DNA of 64,000 nt from Cladopsammia gracilis (Eukaryota > Cnidaria > Anthozoa > Scleractinia > Dendrophylliidae), in assembly GCA_022457155.1 (NCBI GenBank), contig JAJGOT010000010.1, forward strand, positions 451,501 to 515,500, read 5' to 3'. This document shows, piece by piece, positions 1 to 11,943 of the stretch. A model generated the notes under the pieces. The model did not search any database, was not told where the DNA came from, and was given only the letters and a program-made list of their open reading frames with translations. A program made the position numbers and the translations under genes. Each line of letters starts with the position of its first letter. Positions within the stretch are counted from its first letter, which is position 1.

Positions 1-141
1 AACTTAAAAAATTCTGATCATTATCTAGCAAATCTCTAATCTCCTTTACCCCCGCATAAAACCATGATTTGTAAAAAACAGGTTGGTTCTCTATTTTAAT
101 GAGCGAATTATGCCAAATACACATGGAAGCAAACTGAAGGT

Positions 142-1401
142 CAACCTCGTTCCCAGGGTCTCTCTTCTTCCCGCCCCCTGGAGCGAGAGAGAGAGAGAGA
201 CCCTGGTTGGGTCTGGTCACGTGTCTCCCAGAATCTGGGAGATTCCAATTAAAGGACACGGGGGAGGGGCGGCAAAGTGTGAAATTTGTCTGCTCTAGCT
301 GGGCATTGCGAAACAAATGCAAAAGCGTTCGGCGGCTCGCGACAAATGTGAAGCTGCGGTCATCCGCAGACTTCGAACATATCCACATGGTCTGGTTCTG
401 AAAGTGTAAGTTGCTTTAGGATCAGAGGAATTATCATGGCGCTTTTGAACTTGCTGCGGAATGCAATCCAATTTTATTACTTGACGCCGCTAAGCTCGCG
501 CTCTTGATTTATGGCATTGTTCCGGACTGGGATGAATTATCGCTACATACTGCTTAACAGGCGATATTCAAGCTTCATTCGAAAGGCCCATTAAAGTGCT
601 GCCGTCTGTACTCGGGCGATGGCAAAGCAAGAACTGAGAAGCGGCCGCCACGGAACCAATGTTTGCCACGCTGATCAACAGTACACTTTTATAACAGGAA
701 ACGATCGAGAGAAGACAATGATAGCTTTTATTCTTCGTGTGTGAGGCATGTTGTTTAGTTCAATTTTCACCAGTTCCAGTCGTTTGAATGTCTATACATT
801 GTTCATTTATATACTAGTGAATTTTTGAGCAACAACAATTTGTTTATTCGCTTTTGTTTGAATCGTTTGACTGAACCGTTTCGTTATTTCAATTTTAGGG
901 CTTTGTTCATATTATGTTCAGTTCGAAAATTATAAGCTGTTAAGATCTTTTGTCCCTATTTATTCAGTTATAAACGGCAGGCATAACATAAACAGCAAAA
1001 ATGAAGCACTTTTTACGGCCAAAGATATTTCATAACATCCCTATTCGGTTGACGATAAGCCTGGGATGTTTTTAATATCTGTTTTATTCCGCGTCTTGCT
1101 ATAATCACAGAGAATTGTTTACGTCTTTTATATATATCTTGCAATACAGATTCCTATTTTCAACAAGAGGTTATGGAACATGGAACATATTTCACAGCCA
1201 CAGCTGAATAACAGTCGAGCACAGCACGCGTACGAGCCTAGCCACTGTACAGAAAACATCAAAACAAGACAACGTTACAAATACTGTCTACCCCTCCTAA
1301 GGATTATAATTGTCCACCAGACACGTGACCAGACCCAACCAGGGTCTCTCTCTCTCTCGCTCCAGGGGGCGGGAAGAAGAGAGACCCTGGGAACGAGGTT
1401 G
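142..1401. mobile_element. Long-TIR non-autonomous DNA transposon, 9-bp TSD
   Basis: The ends are inverted repeats of about 84 bp: 142-226, beginning CAACCTCGTTCCCAGG, and its reverse complement at 1319-1401. The arms differ by a 2-bp change in a GA run. Both sides are flanked by the 9-base direct repeat ACTGAAGGT (133-141 and 1402-1410), which I read as a target-site duplication. Long TIRs with 9-bp duplications are typical of Mutator-like (MULE) elements, so I infer that class. No transposase frame is visible. The left interior (about 260-680) looks more GC-rich than the right and might be captured host sequence, but I cannot identify it. Confidence 0.8.
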
Positions 1402-1563
1402 ACTGAAGGTTCTTAGCACTGAATTTGAAATTGGTCCAATATTCTACAATTTCATTTAAAAAAGGGTCCTTTAGATTAAGCTCTGAAGATTTCTATGATT
1501 ATTCTACGTTGCCATCTTAAAGAGATAAAACACTTGTCATTGAAGTATTCTCTGCCATTTTAC

Positions 1564-2054
1564 ATATATCTTATTGACCAAGCGCGAGGGCCGTACTGGG
1601 GGAATATCGGCCCGAGGTCTTGACAGTACGGATCGAGCGCAGCGAGGTCTGTACAGAAAAGACCGAGGGCCGATATTCTCCTAGTACAGTCCCGAGCAAG
1701 CTTGGTTAATAAGAGATTTATCACACGACTCCTGCCGGCGGGAGGAGCGCACGGGATCATTCGGGACAATGCCAGTCCAATACTTCTTCATACATTCATG
1801 CGCGCGCGTGTGTGTGTGTTATAGAGTAATTTATTATCATATTAAATTATAGAGTAACTTACTGTGAAACTATCTATTTGTTAGTATATATTTATTATCG
1901 ACCTACACTGTAATTCTGCCATAGGCTGCGAGAGTGATAAATAAACAAATCATCATCATCATCATCAATACTTAGAGAATACTGGACCAGCAATCAAGCA
2001 TTCTGATTGGTTGATTTTAGTTATTGGCTCTCTGACTGACTTAGTCGTGTAATA
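1564..2054. mobile_element. Insertion in a dispersed repeat, with foldback
   Basis: The flanks 1527-1563 and 2055-2175 align with a continuous stretch at about 21,615-21,790, which lacks this 490-bp block. The insert carries a foldback at 1571-1712 (arms TTATTGACCAAG and CTTGGTTAATAA plus more distal pairing of a GGGCCGATATT-type core). It also carries a second, smaller insertion at 1786-1965. No coding potential is seen. Confidence 0.55.
1786..1965 (+). mobile_element. Small retroposon with (ATC)n tail, 8-bp TSD
   Basis: The 180-bp block begins in a GC/GT microsatellite (about 1800-1819) and ends TAAATAAACAAATC followed by (ATC)n. It is flanked by CAATACTT at 1778-1785 and 1966-1973. A simple-repeat 3-prime tail with a direct duplication is the signature of LINE-driven retroposition. 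No pol III boxes are recognised, so it may be a truncated LINE 3-prime end rather than a SINE. Confidence 0.55.
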
Positions 2055-2965
2055 ATGTGTTTTATTTCAAGTTCTGTCATTATTTAGATAAACTCTCCAT
2101 AAAAAATTGTGCCAGCTTGATTTTAGCATGGCAAAATTTCCATTCACTGCTTGTTGCATAAGAAATAGCAAATTGAGGTAAAATATTGTAGTTAGCCTTT
2201 TTACTCATGCGCATAGCGGCATGAGTTATAAAATGGCCTTCGTTTTTATTTTTTTATTGCTGCGGAACGAGCGTAGCGAGTGAGCAGGAACATAATCAGG
2301 ATTTAAGAGAAATATATGAGAAAGAAATATAAGCTAGGAAAAATCTCGATTTGATCGCTTTTTACCAGAATTCACTGCGCCACGAACACATTTTGGGCCA
2401 GAATGCACTGCGCCACGAACGATAGCCTCGCTTGCCGCTTCAAGCTCAGTGTTGGTTGCGAGATTTGTAATACAGTATTTTGGTCCAACATGCCCCAGTC
2501 GAAATCGGAACTGAAGTGTCGAAGACTACTACGAGTTGAGCGGGGACTGCGAGGCATGGTGATAGGACCGTTGAATGGCAAAGATTTTCGAAGATTGTAC
2601 GGAATAAAAGACAAATTTATTTTGAAATCACTCCGACAGGGGTCGATGAGACTGAGCTGAGCTGAGTGCTTGGGGACGCGAAACCTGAGCTGAGCTTGGG
2701 AGATGCGAACACACAGTAATTAACCTAAATTTTCACACCTTCCTCGTGGTGAACGCGTCCTTTACTCAACAATATTCCACAGACATTGCAGGAACTTGAT
2801 GCGTGAATTACAAAACAAAATTAGTCTTATGAGCTGGAATTTCCCCTCAAAAAACGAAAGAGAAAATTCTGTAATACCAGCGAGACGATAAAACAGCATT
2901 GTTACAACAAATTTACCGCAGCAATTACTATCTTTTGGATACACTAGTTATTATTTTTACTTTTT
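2055..2965. other. No gene recognised
   Basis: There are short open frames near 2372-2660 on both strands but no recognisable protein. A GAGCTGAGCT-type short repeat lies at 2645-2700. The start (2055-2175) belongs to the dispersed repeat shared with 21.6 kb. TTACTCATGCGCATAGC near 2202 resembles an end of the element at 34.27 kb. Confidence 0.4.
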
Positions 2966-4535
2966 GTGTCACGATTTTGCATGCAAATTTATGCACGCAT
3001 ATTTTAAATTGTGCACTTCCAGTTCATAGCTTTGCCATTTACACTTCCTGTTTAGTGACTTCCGGATACTTTCACTTCTTTTCATCAAGTCTTTTTTTTG
3101 GCTTATGTGCATGCGCTAAACCTAAAAATTACACTTTTCAAGATGGAATCTAGTTCATACTGTAGCGTGAGTGTAGCAAATTGCTTTTGTAGCAATGTTT
3201 GTTGACATTTGGCCATGTTGCTCCCAAAAAAACCGATTTAACGGTAAAAAATACCCTTTATTTAAAAAATTCAGCCGTGAAAGGGTTAAACTAGAAGGTT
3301 AATTTCTTCTGAAACTAGCCTTTTTCGCTTTGAACCTGACTAATCTACCAAAACCAAGCTGAAACGAGTAAAATTTGGCGTTATGAACAATTCTAGGCAT
3401 ATTTGGTTAACCCTTTTTGCTGCCAAAGTCGACTTTTGTCGACATTTGGAGCAGCAGACATTGCACCACTTGTGACGATATCAATTTCTGTTGCCAGATA
3501 ATTTTGATGCTCAACTGATACAGCAAGGATAGATTCACATACACGTGCCTCCACTTTGAATATGGACCAACTTCTAGCAGAGTTATCCGAAAAAAAAAAA
3601 AATTGTTCAAATATTGGTGCAAAATTAGGTGGTAAATTAGGTCAATACCCCTGCAATTGAACAATGTTTCATTTCCAGCGTTTTTAGCACTTATGCCAAA
3701 CCTTTTCCAGCCGATAGAAAGGTAATAGAGAATAGAAGATAGGAAGAGAAGAAAGGGGAAGAAAAAGGAAAAGTAAAAGAAGCAAAAAAATAATCAGAAA
3801 GGTTCCGCAAAAAAACAAAACAAAAAAAAAGTCTTTTTTTGGCTTATGCGCATGTGCTTAACGTAAAAAATACACTTTTCAAGATGGAATCTAGTTCATA
3901 CTGTAGCGTGAGTGTAGCAAATTGCTTTTGTAGCAATGTTTGTTGACATTTGGCCATGTTGCTCCCAAAAAAAACAATTTAACGGTAAAAATACCCTTAT
4001 TTAAAAAAATTCAGCCATGAAAGGGTTAAACTAGAAGGTTAATTTGTTCTGAAACTAGCCTTTTTCGCTTTGAACCTGACTAATCTACCAAAACTAAGCT
4101 GAAACAAGTAAAAGTTGGCATGATGAACAATTCTAGGCATATTCGGTTAACCCTTTCGCTGCCAAAGTCGACTTTTGTCGACATTGGGAGCAGCAGACAT
4201 TGCACCACTTGTGACGTCATCAATTTCAACGTTGTCAGATAATTTTGATGCTCAACTGATACAGCGAGGATAGATCCATGCACACGTGCCTCCACTTCCT
4301 GTTTAATGACTTCCAGATACTTTCACTTCTTTTCATCATCTCTTTTTTTTGGCTTATGCGCATGCACTAAACCTAGAAAATACACTTTTCAAGATGGAAT
4401 CTAGTTCATACTGTAGCGTGTGTAGCAAATTGCTTTTGTAGCAATGTTTGTTGACATTTGGCCATGTTGCTCCCAAAAAACCGATTTAACAGTAAAAAAA
4501 TACCCTTTTTAAAAAAATTCAGCCGTCAAAGGGTT
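2966..4535. repeat. Dispersed repeat with internal direct duplications
   Basis: A segment starting near GGCTTATGTGCATGCGC recurs at about 3098, 3839 and 4351. Each copy contains the same TTGTAGCAATGTTTGTTGAC core and an A-rich stretch, so the region is 2.5 tandem copies with unequal spacing of about 740 and 510 bp. A companion block containing AAGTCGACTTTTGTCGAC occurs at about 3426 and 4165. The outer end 2966-3075 is repeated near 34,351-34,470, so this is an interspersed family. Open frames here are shadows of the repeat. Confidence 0.75.
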
Positions 4536-4758
4536 AAGCGGTGCAGAACATCTCATTTTTGTTCTCTTTGTAAAATTATTCTTACATCTAGGTTTTCTTA
4601 TATTTTCTTTCTTGTCCTCTTCACCTCCTGCCTCGATTAGCCTAAGCTAACTGCGGGTTGCGTGAAAAATTTCCTTTTTTCCTTTTTAGTTTACTTTATT
4701 TATTTATTATAGTAATAATTTATTAATTGTAATTGTAATTGAAATAATAATTGTAATA

Positions 4759-5586
4759 TACCAGTCAAATCCAAGAGCACCCATCCCCCCCGGGGGCATA
4801 CCCTGAGGATTTAACGAGAGGTTACCGGTAGTTCCGGGCATTTGACGTGAAATGAGGCCCGACGGGGAGGCATTTGACTTCGCAATCCATTCTTTTCCGG
4901 TAGTTTCCACATGGTTTTGCTGTTGTGTCTGTTGACCTCTTTCGCTATAAATACTCATTATTCTGGAGTTCAGATGCCTTTGTTTAAAGTGTGGAGCGCG
5001 GACAAGGAAATCCGCAAAGGTGTTTTAGCAGGAAACTATTCCGAGCTCGCATGGAAAGGTTGAATTTCCTCTTGAAGCCAATCGCTTGTACTTTTATAAA
5101 CAATAGTTTTCGGCCAATGAGCGCACAGGAAATTTTACAGTTATGGTAAAAAAGGTATTAGCCTTTTCAGATGACCTATTAGCAAAGCTGATATAAAAGG
5201 GTGAAAGCTACATGAACAACAGGTACACATTGGCTTTCAATTTTATTTTGTTATCAGTAGAGTTATCTTTTTCCTTAGAAAAGAACGTATTTGTTTTATT
5301 TGTTCCAATTGGTTTACAATCTGTTTGTTGTATATATTGAGTTATATTATCTGTGCAGTGGGTGCATCTCTGCGTTTTTGAAAAGGCTTGTCCAATGTGG
5401 GCTTCCTGTATAAATAAAAAATTCATAAATTGTTACATTAAAAGTGGGGCTCTGTGAAGCCCTGCCCGGGGCATTTAACCGTATAAACTGCCCACATAGT
5501 GGCGCATTTGACCAAATTTTTTTTAAAAAGTCAAATGCCGGGGGGGGGGGGGGGGGGGAAATGGGTGCTCTTGGATTTGACTGGTA
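4759..5586. mobile_element. MITE-like element with 26-bp TIRs and G-tract
   Basis: Left end 4759-4784 (TACCAGTCAAATCCAAGAG...) is repeated in inverse at 5561-5586. Both ends abut a C or G homopolymer (about 4785-4796 and 5540-5558). Several GCATTTGAC or GTCAAATGC motifs occur inside. Parts of the same interior sequence flank the element at 41.76-43.40 kb, so the family is interspersed. A TA dinucleotide may be the target site. No transposase is present. Confidence 0.65.
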
Positions 5587-5669
5587 CATAATAATAAAGT
5601 TGTTGTTATTAAAAAAAACTCAAAAACCCAGAGTAGCGTACAAGCAGTTTTACCATTAAAACAACGCAG

Positions 5670-7280
5670 TGGCTATTTGTACGGCACCCATACACGGACT
5701 TCGATTTGCTATTCGTACGGGAGTCCAAAACTTTCGTCAATTTTTGATGTTATTCTTCACTTTTATTGGTCCGCAATATTAAATGCCCGTTTAGTTTTAC
5801 GAAGCGCTTCTGGTAAGCGATATTGATTTGGCTCAGACTAATTTGCTGAGTCTCTGTATACCAAATAACTCCCGTACGGCCAACTTCGATTTGCTACGGG
5901 AGTCCAAAAACTTAAAAAACTTTCGACAATTTTCTATGTTATTCTTCACTTTTGTTGATCCACAGTGAAGATCACCTTTCGCCGTACGTTAGTGATTCTT
6001 TTCAGGTTTTTTTATTATATGTTTCATTACAAGACTCCCATATGAATAACAATAATAAGTTAGCGGGAGTACATGGTGGTGTCACAAGAATTATGGTGGT
6101 TTCGCCCCGTAGTGAATTTGCCCCCCTCAAGTTCGCCCCGCAACTAAACGAGTTCGACCCGCAACTTGATCGAGTTCGCTCTGTTGATCGTTATGAGAAA
6201 CACTGTTCATTTGGCTGAAACGTGAATACGAAAACATGAATCGCGAAAACTACAATTTCTAGCGTGCCAATATAATTATTATATACAACTGCCATATCAG
6301 AAAAGGCATTTCAAGTTTAAAGTGAACAAAAAAAAAATAAACTAGTCAAGTTCACTGCGGATTCTTCACTCCCGATTCATATTATGTGTGATAAACAATG
6401 AACTTTATTTAGGACACTTTAAACAGACGTGCATGTTTTAAAATACTTCTTGTTTTACAATTAGCAATTGTTGGATGAGGTTGAGCATGATAGCGATAAT
6501 TATCAAGGCCAAAGTTTGTGTTATCTGCCGAAGCCGAAGGCTGAGGCGGATAACACAAACTGAGGCGTTGATAATTATCGCTATCATGCGAAAACCGAAT
6601 CCAATAATTGTTTTATTATGCATATTCCTGAGCTGACTTGTAAAGACAAGAGCGCGCACAACAAAGTGATCAATGCACAGCAGTCAACTTGTAAGTAAAC
6701 AACTTACGTCACTTCAGCATGCATAAAACTATTGTCTGTAGGTATGACGTCACTTCTGTATGCATAAAACTATTGTCTGTAGGTATGATGTAACAGAACC
6801 AGCAAGCAATAATTAGCTGCGTGCTTATAGCCAATCAAAATCGAGCTAGTGACCCCAATGTATAATAATAATCGTTTCTTCTCAGTTTCTAGCGTGCCAA
6901 CATAATTATCACATTTCAAGTTCAAAGCGGACATATTCAGTCGCGCACTCCACTATCTTGCTGGATTGTATGACATGACCTTTTGGGTATGATTGCGGTT
7001 TAGTTCGAAGGAATTTTTGTTTTGTCGATTGGCGACCTTGAGTGAGTTTTCCTTCGTGTGGATGCAGTCTGGATGATGTATCTTTGTGATGAATCTAGTC
7101 GTTTGAAGTGTTCCAATAATAGCATATCTAGTCTAATAGCATATCTGGCAGGTAAGTCTGACTCTGGAAGGGAAAAGAATCGTCGTCGTCTCGAGACGAC
7201 TTTAACGTCTCGGACGATATTAACGTCTATAGCATAAAAACGGCCTCGTTCAACAAAGCGACACCGACACTTGTAAACGA
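5670..7280. repeat. Repeat-rich stretch, no gene
   Basis: A direct repeat of about 80 bp, centred on ACTTCGATTTGCTA and CGGGAGTCCAAA, occurs at about 5697-5775 and 5882-5965. A second pair with CTAGCGTGCCAA occurs at about 6258 and 6889. A 42-bp unit is tandemly duplicated at 6706-6747 and 6748-6789 (GTCACTTC and GCATAAAACTATTGTCTGTA). I recognise no protein-coding sequence. Confidence 0.5.
6484..6595. repeat. Foldback (near-perfect inverted repeat)
   Basis: The left arm TGATAGCGATAATTATCAA is matched by TTGATAATTATCGCTATCA on the right. Inner arms GTTTGTGTTATC and GATAACACAAAC pair around a GCCGAAGGC core. It resembles the foldbacks at 1571-1712, 9637-9768 and 56650-56715, suggesting one family of short palindromic MITEs. 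Confidence 0.7.
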
Positions 7281-7287
7281 GTATTCT

Positions 7288-7741
7288 GCAATCGCTCCGC
7301 AAAACATCTTTCCCTGTCAATCGGCCTTGGGTTATTTCTGTTTATCAAACCTTGAAGCAAAATAATACTAAACTGACTAAAAAGACACTGAACAACTAGT
7401 CTTACCTTAACTTTAAAACTGTTTAGCGTTAAGCAATAGTCTTCAGTCGGGCGACTCACACGATAAGGGCAAGTACTTCATGATAGGCCCACATATAGTC
7501 CACATATAGTCCACTAAACACTAGGTCCCAGTCCACTCGCGGTAATCGTAAATTTCTACGCAAATTGATGACTCGCACATCAGGTGGATTGGATCTTTTA
7601 CTCACCTTCTGACTTGAAGGACTATTGGAGCTGCTATTACCAAGGACTGGAAGGGACCGGGCGGGGAAGGATATTCAGAATATAGTAAACTCTTTCTAGG
7701 CCGGACAACTTTGCGACAAGTTGAAGCTGTCCATCTTAAGG
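7288..7741. repeat. Repeat family X, diverged copy 1
   Basis: This stretch is homologous to 25,630-26,080, 43,455-44,080 and 55,309-55,750. Shared blocks include GCAAAACATCTTTC, CTAAAAAGACACTGAACAA, GTCTTACCTTAACTTTAAA and GGAAGGATATTCAGAA. It is the most diverged copy, carries indels and retains no long frame. Its right edge abuts the TIR of the next element, so it was probably cut by that insertion. Confidence 0.6.
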
Positions 7742-8261
7742 TGGATTTCCACTGTCGCGTAATTTTTACGTGCGTAAATAAAAATAACGCCGTGTCTAAA
7801 TGCCCGGCAGCCGGGTACGGTCTCAAATAGACTAAACTTCGTGCCCAAGTAGAGCCATGCATTTGAGATCTTGGCCGTGTTTATTGGAGACATCAGCTTG
7901 TTACCATTTAATATTTTGATCGTATGATTGTGTTGTACTTCTCGTTACTGAAATAATATGGTTGTTGATGTTCACGTTCGATCATGTTTGTTTCCTCTTT
8001 TAAATCATGCCGGTCTGCTATAAGAAGCGGAAACGTTTGTATTTGTTATTAGTTACAGTTGAAAACGCTACACTCGAAAAAATAAGAAATGATATAGTTT
8101 CTTGAAAAATCGTTAAAAAATGCGTTATAATTATTTAGTTTAAGAATTGTCCAAAATGAATAAATAAGTGAATACTGCATATAATGAGAATCAAACTTTT
8201 CTTAACTGCCTTTATTTTATTCATTCCAGCTTTCTCTGGTTGGAAGGCCTTCCATTCCAAA

Positions 8262-8385
8262 CATTACTTGGGGATCATTTCGGGGTCAGTGTGAAAAAAA
8301 TGGGGATCATTTCGGTTTCGGGATCATTTCGGGGTCGATTTGGGGATCATTTTTGGGGTCGGGGATCATTTCGGGGGCTGTACAG
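8262..8385. repeat. GGGGATCATTTC minisatellite
   Basis: About six imperfect copies of GGGGATCATTTC(GGGGTC) lie in a row. The interrupted spacing (12 to 30 bp) argues for a decayed short tandem array. Confidence 0.7.
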
Positions 8386-8413
8386 ATCTATCGTCGTGTT
8401 GTAGCCTATTTTC

Positions 8414-8443
8414 CACCATACTGACAGTCGTCAGTATGGTGGC
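8414..8443. repeat. Perfect 13-bp-arm palindrome
   Basis: CCACCATACTGAC and GTCAGTATGGTGG pair around AGTC. It lies inside the TIR element at 7742-9195. I see no role for it; it could be the scar or end of a smaller foldback. Confidence 0.6.
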
Positions 8444-8608
8444 GTTACAACTGTAGCCAAGTACTACCGCAGGCCGCTAAACCAGCGTGACGGGACGATA
8501 TTTCACGTTGCTGTAAAAACTGGCGGGAAATATCACAACACGTGAGGTTAGAAACTGTCTAGAAAGCGACTGGTTGATTACGATGAAGTAGAGAGGATTT
8601 TCTGGAGA

Positions 8609-9025
8609 AGAGGTTTGAGTGAGACATTCAGTATTTCAGACCGTGCCCGGCAGTCTGCAGAAATGTTCTTAGTGTCGTAAACATAGCGATCTTATAGTAC
8701 GCCGAAGCTTGGATATTTCGTCAACTGGAAAATCAAAATAATTTTGGGAATCGCTTGGTAATTCAAAACGAACTTTGATTACTCTTAAGAGGTTTGAGTG
8801 AGACTTTCAGTCGAAATTCTGTGAAAATTTCTGACTGCGAGTCTCAGCAGAAATTTTCCAAGTGTCGAGAACATAGCGATCTTATGGTATGCCCAAGCTT
8901 GGATATTTCGTCAACTGGAAAAGCAAAATGATTTTTGGAAGCGCTTGACATTTCTAAACGAACATCGAATACTCTCAAAAGGTTTGAAAGAGCCATTCAG
9001 TGAAAATTTTGTGAAAATTTCTGAC
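8609..9025. repeat. About 180-190 bp tandem repeat, about 2.2 copies
   Basis: GAGGTTTGAGTGAGAC recurs at about 8611 and 8789, and in diverged form at about 8979. AAGCTTGGATATTTCGTCAA recurs at about 8706 and 8895. The copies differ by scattered substitutions, so the duplication is not recent. Confidence 0.7.
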
Positions 9026-9255
9026 TGCCGGGCATTTAGTCTATTTGAGACCGTTTCCGGCTGCCGGGTATTTAGACACGGCGTAAAAATAAAAGACGAT
9101 GTATGAACAGCTCGCGTAAACGTTTCCGTAAGCTGTTCATACATCGTCTCTTATTATATTTACGCACGTAAAAATTACGCGACAGTGGAAATCCAGCCAA
9201 TAGAGACGTGGATGACTGTGTTACTGATGCTGTGTTCACAAGAGCACTGCATCTC

Positions 9256-10113
9256 CAGGGACCGCGCAGAGGGAGGGGCTGGGGGGGCTTTAGCTCCCCC
9301 ACTTTTTTGCAAGAATAAAAATAAATTAAACAAAAAATAATTTAACAAAAGTAACGGAGTGAAAAATTATAAAAAATCGTTAATTCGAAAGTGACCAGAG
9401 TAACTGCCAAAGACAAACGCGCAGATAAATAGACAGAATGAAGCATTAGTCATTTGAATTCAATTGAAGCATTTGTAAAATATTTTTTCGCTTCTAACCT
9501 AGCAGAGGTAAACGTCTTTTAAATGGCTTCTTTTTCCTGCGGACCTCTCAGGAAAACGCGTTGTTGTTTTGTAACTTTAATATCATTCACTAAATTATTT
9601 TCAGTCACCGTTTTGTTTTGCCGTGTAAATATTTTGAACTCGGCTTTCGTATGATATGAAGATATACAGATCTCGGAGGGTGTTATCCACCGGGCTCAAG
9701 CCTTCGGCTTTGGCGGATATAACCCCCTCGATCTGCATAACTCTTCATATCATACTCAGCCTCGTGCAATAATTGCCGAGTAATTATACAGCGTTTAGTT
9801 CAAGGCAGCTCAAGCAAAATCGTTGGATTTCTGGCTTATTTATAGTAATTAAAGGTTGATATCAGTAGTATAACACAACAATCTATGATATTTCAATTTA
9901 GTGATGGTGAATTTTCAGACCCGATAGCAACATCACTGAAGATGTGGAAAAAAATCAATAGTTTTATCGTTATGATAGCATTCTCCATCACTTTAGAGAA
10001 ATTGAATAGAAATCCACAAGCACTGATGCCCCCCCCCCCCCCGCCCACAAAAAAATTTCCTTCACGCATTCTTCTTTAGCCCCCCCACTCGAAAACTTGC
10101 TGCGCGGTCCCTG
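9256..10113. mobile_element. Non-autonomous hAT-like element, 5-bp TSD
   Basis: The ends are CAGGGACCGCGCAG and its inverse CTGCGCGGTCCCTG. They are flanked by ATCTC at 9251-9255 and 10114-10118. A CAGGG...CCCTG end is typical of hAT elements, and several other elements in this window show the same end type with 5- or 6-bp duplications. Subterminal G-rich and C-rich tracts follow both ends. A foldback lies inside. No transposase frame. Confidence 0.75.
9637..9768. repeat. Foldback inside hAT-like element
   Basis: The arms TATGATATGAAGA and TCTTCATATCATA enclose a GCCTTCGGCTTTGG core. Same architecture as 6484-6595. Confidence 0.65.
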
Positions 10114-10279
10114 ATCTCCATCCACATGATTTACTTGTAAAATCCTAATGGACAAACAGCAGTCGCTGAGCAGTGTAAAGTGCGAAATGTAAACAATAGT
10201 GCAAATATTGAAACATGTTTTCATTTTTATTGTTTAGTTGTGTACTGAATTCTGGTTTCTTTCACCCTAAATAAATAAA

Positions 10280-10548
10280 GTCTTGTTGTTGTTAACTTCA
10301 AAACACGTTTCACGCTTGGTTCTACATTTTAAACACATTGACTGAAACGAACAGAGCTCGAACTTGCTGTCGCATGATTTTGTGGTTCTCACTTCTCAAG
10401 CTATTTAGGCACGTGTTTAACAACGATACGACATTTACGCTAACGTGTCTTGTCTGGCTTAAATCGCCGGAAACGGCTTCCTCGTAAGGTAGTTTCAATC
10501 ATGCTCAGAATGAACATGTTTCGATCGATCATGCAGATTCGAGCAAGA
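10280..10548. repeat. Dispersed repeat, also at 56.2-56.5 kb
   Basis: Nearly collinear with 56,235-56,495. Long shared blocks include GAGCTCGAACTTGCTGTCGC, ACAACGATACGACATTTACG and CATGTTTCGATCGATCATGC. No coding function recognised. Confidence 0.75.
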
Positions 10549-11042
10549 TTGGAGAAGGTGCTCGTTGTCTCGCTCAGGGGGGTGCAAATTTCGGATTTTG
10601 GTCTCACTATATAGCCACATATCTGATCGATTTCTAGACATGAATACCATTTATTCCAAGTTTATGAATAGAACGCATTCATGATGAATGGAAGCTTCGC
10701 TTATTGTTTACTCACTGGGTAATGTTTGCGTGACCAGCTACCCCTAGGGCATCACGTTCCTTTAGACACCTTAAGATCGAAGTTTCCCGTGGACCGCAAA
10801 CCGCGGTTTGAAGTTTGCCGTTTGTGGTATGCTCTTATCTGCAATTAAGATTCAGGTCCTTTGAACGTTTAATTTTTCACTAGGCAGTCTGCTTGATGAT
10901 CATGCGCGAGTTAATTATCTCACAAGGAAAGGAATAAAAAATGAGGCTTTAATAAAGTGATAGAGAACAGACAATGCAAACGGTAAATAATTCTAATTTA
11001 ATTGCATAAGCTTAAGCTTGTTAAGAACTCAGTTGTATTACC

Positions 11043-11655
11043 AAGTTTAAAGTGTATATGACAGATATTTTTTTATTTGCTTGATGGAATCTACATGGCG
11101 TTCTGATAAGAAAGTCAATATCGATTTTTCTTGTCCGTGATTTAGCCGTCTAAAAACCAGCTGAATGGGAGAGGATAGCAGAAAAAGAAAAGAATTTAGC
11201 ACTTCAGATAACGTTACTACAAGAATGCCAGTGTCGCGGTTTCTCAGTTCCTCCATTTTTTGGTGCGCATTACTACAACCATAGACAACACACCTCAATA
11301 GAACCACGTTTCCTCCTCAGGACGCACAAAAAAATGCGAGGAACCAAGAAGTCGCGACACCGGCATTCTTGTTATGTTATGTTCAATTTGAATGCTCGGC
11401 CCCACTAGCACTTGTGCTATAAACACTGCCGAGGGTAAATAAAGGTTGTTTGTTTTTTTTTGTTGTATTGACGTCACAGCGGACTATTTCCAGTTTTTTT
11501 TTTTCATGCACGGTTTTGTAACCCACCGGAAGAGAAATTTCACGTTTTCCGACGGCTAAAATCGATAGCGAAAAACTCTTAGATTTTTTTTATCAGAACG
11601 CCATGTAGATTCCATGACGCAAATAAAACAATATCTGTCATATACACTTTAAGGG
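11043..11655. mobile_element. Nested TIR element, about 75-bp arms
   Basis: AAGTGTATATGACAGATAT at about 11049 and its inverse ATATCTGTCATATACACTT at about 11632-11650 start arms that also share GGAATCTACATGGCGTTCTG. A second inner inverted pair, around GAATGCCAGTGTCGCG and CGCGACACCGGCATTC, lies at about 11223 and 11351. Confidence 0.7.
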
Positions 11656-11696
11656 ATCTTTTATCGTCCTGATGGTATTTCTGCACTCTCGTCCCT

Positions 11697-11943
11697 TAAG
11701 GCTGGTTCTCATATAATCGTCCCGGTCGTCCGAGTCGTTTCAAAATTTTTTTGCAAACGACTCAGACGATCGGGACGACTCAAGCGATTTGAGTTCTCAT
11801 ATGATCGTCCCGGTCGTCTCGAACGTCAATAGCGCAGTCGTCCCGGGTCGTCTCAGAAGTGTTCTCATATAATCGTCCCGGTCGTCCGTACACTTTTTGA
11901 AACGACTCGGACGACCGGGACGATTATATGAGAACCAGCCTTT
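11697..11943. mobile_element. Nested palindromic MITE
   Basis: Arms of about 48 bp begin GGCTGGTTCTCATATAATCG and end with the inverse CGATTATATGAGAACCAGCC. The CGTCCCGGTCGTC motif is repeated internally three times. TTAA borders lie at about 11696 and 11940. Confidence 0.75.

Larger units (their letters stand above)
7742..9195. mobile_element. TIR element of 1.45 kb
   Basis: The left end TGGATTTCCACTGTCGCG and about 95 bp after it recur inverted at about 9026-9195. The right arm is interrupted by a 56-bp hairpin (9094-9149, arms AGACGATGTATGAACAGCT). TTAA lies just outside the left end (about 7737-7740) but I see no matching site on the right, so the target duplication is unclear. The interior holds a minisatellite, a 30-bp palindrome and a 180-bp tandem repeat, and no transposase. 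Confidence 0.6.
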
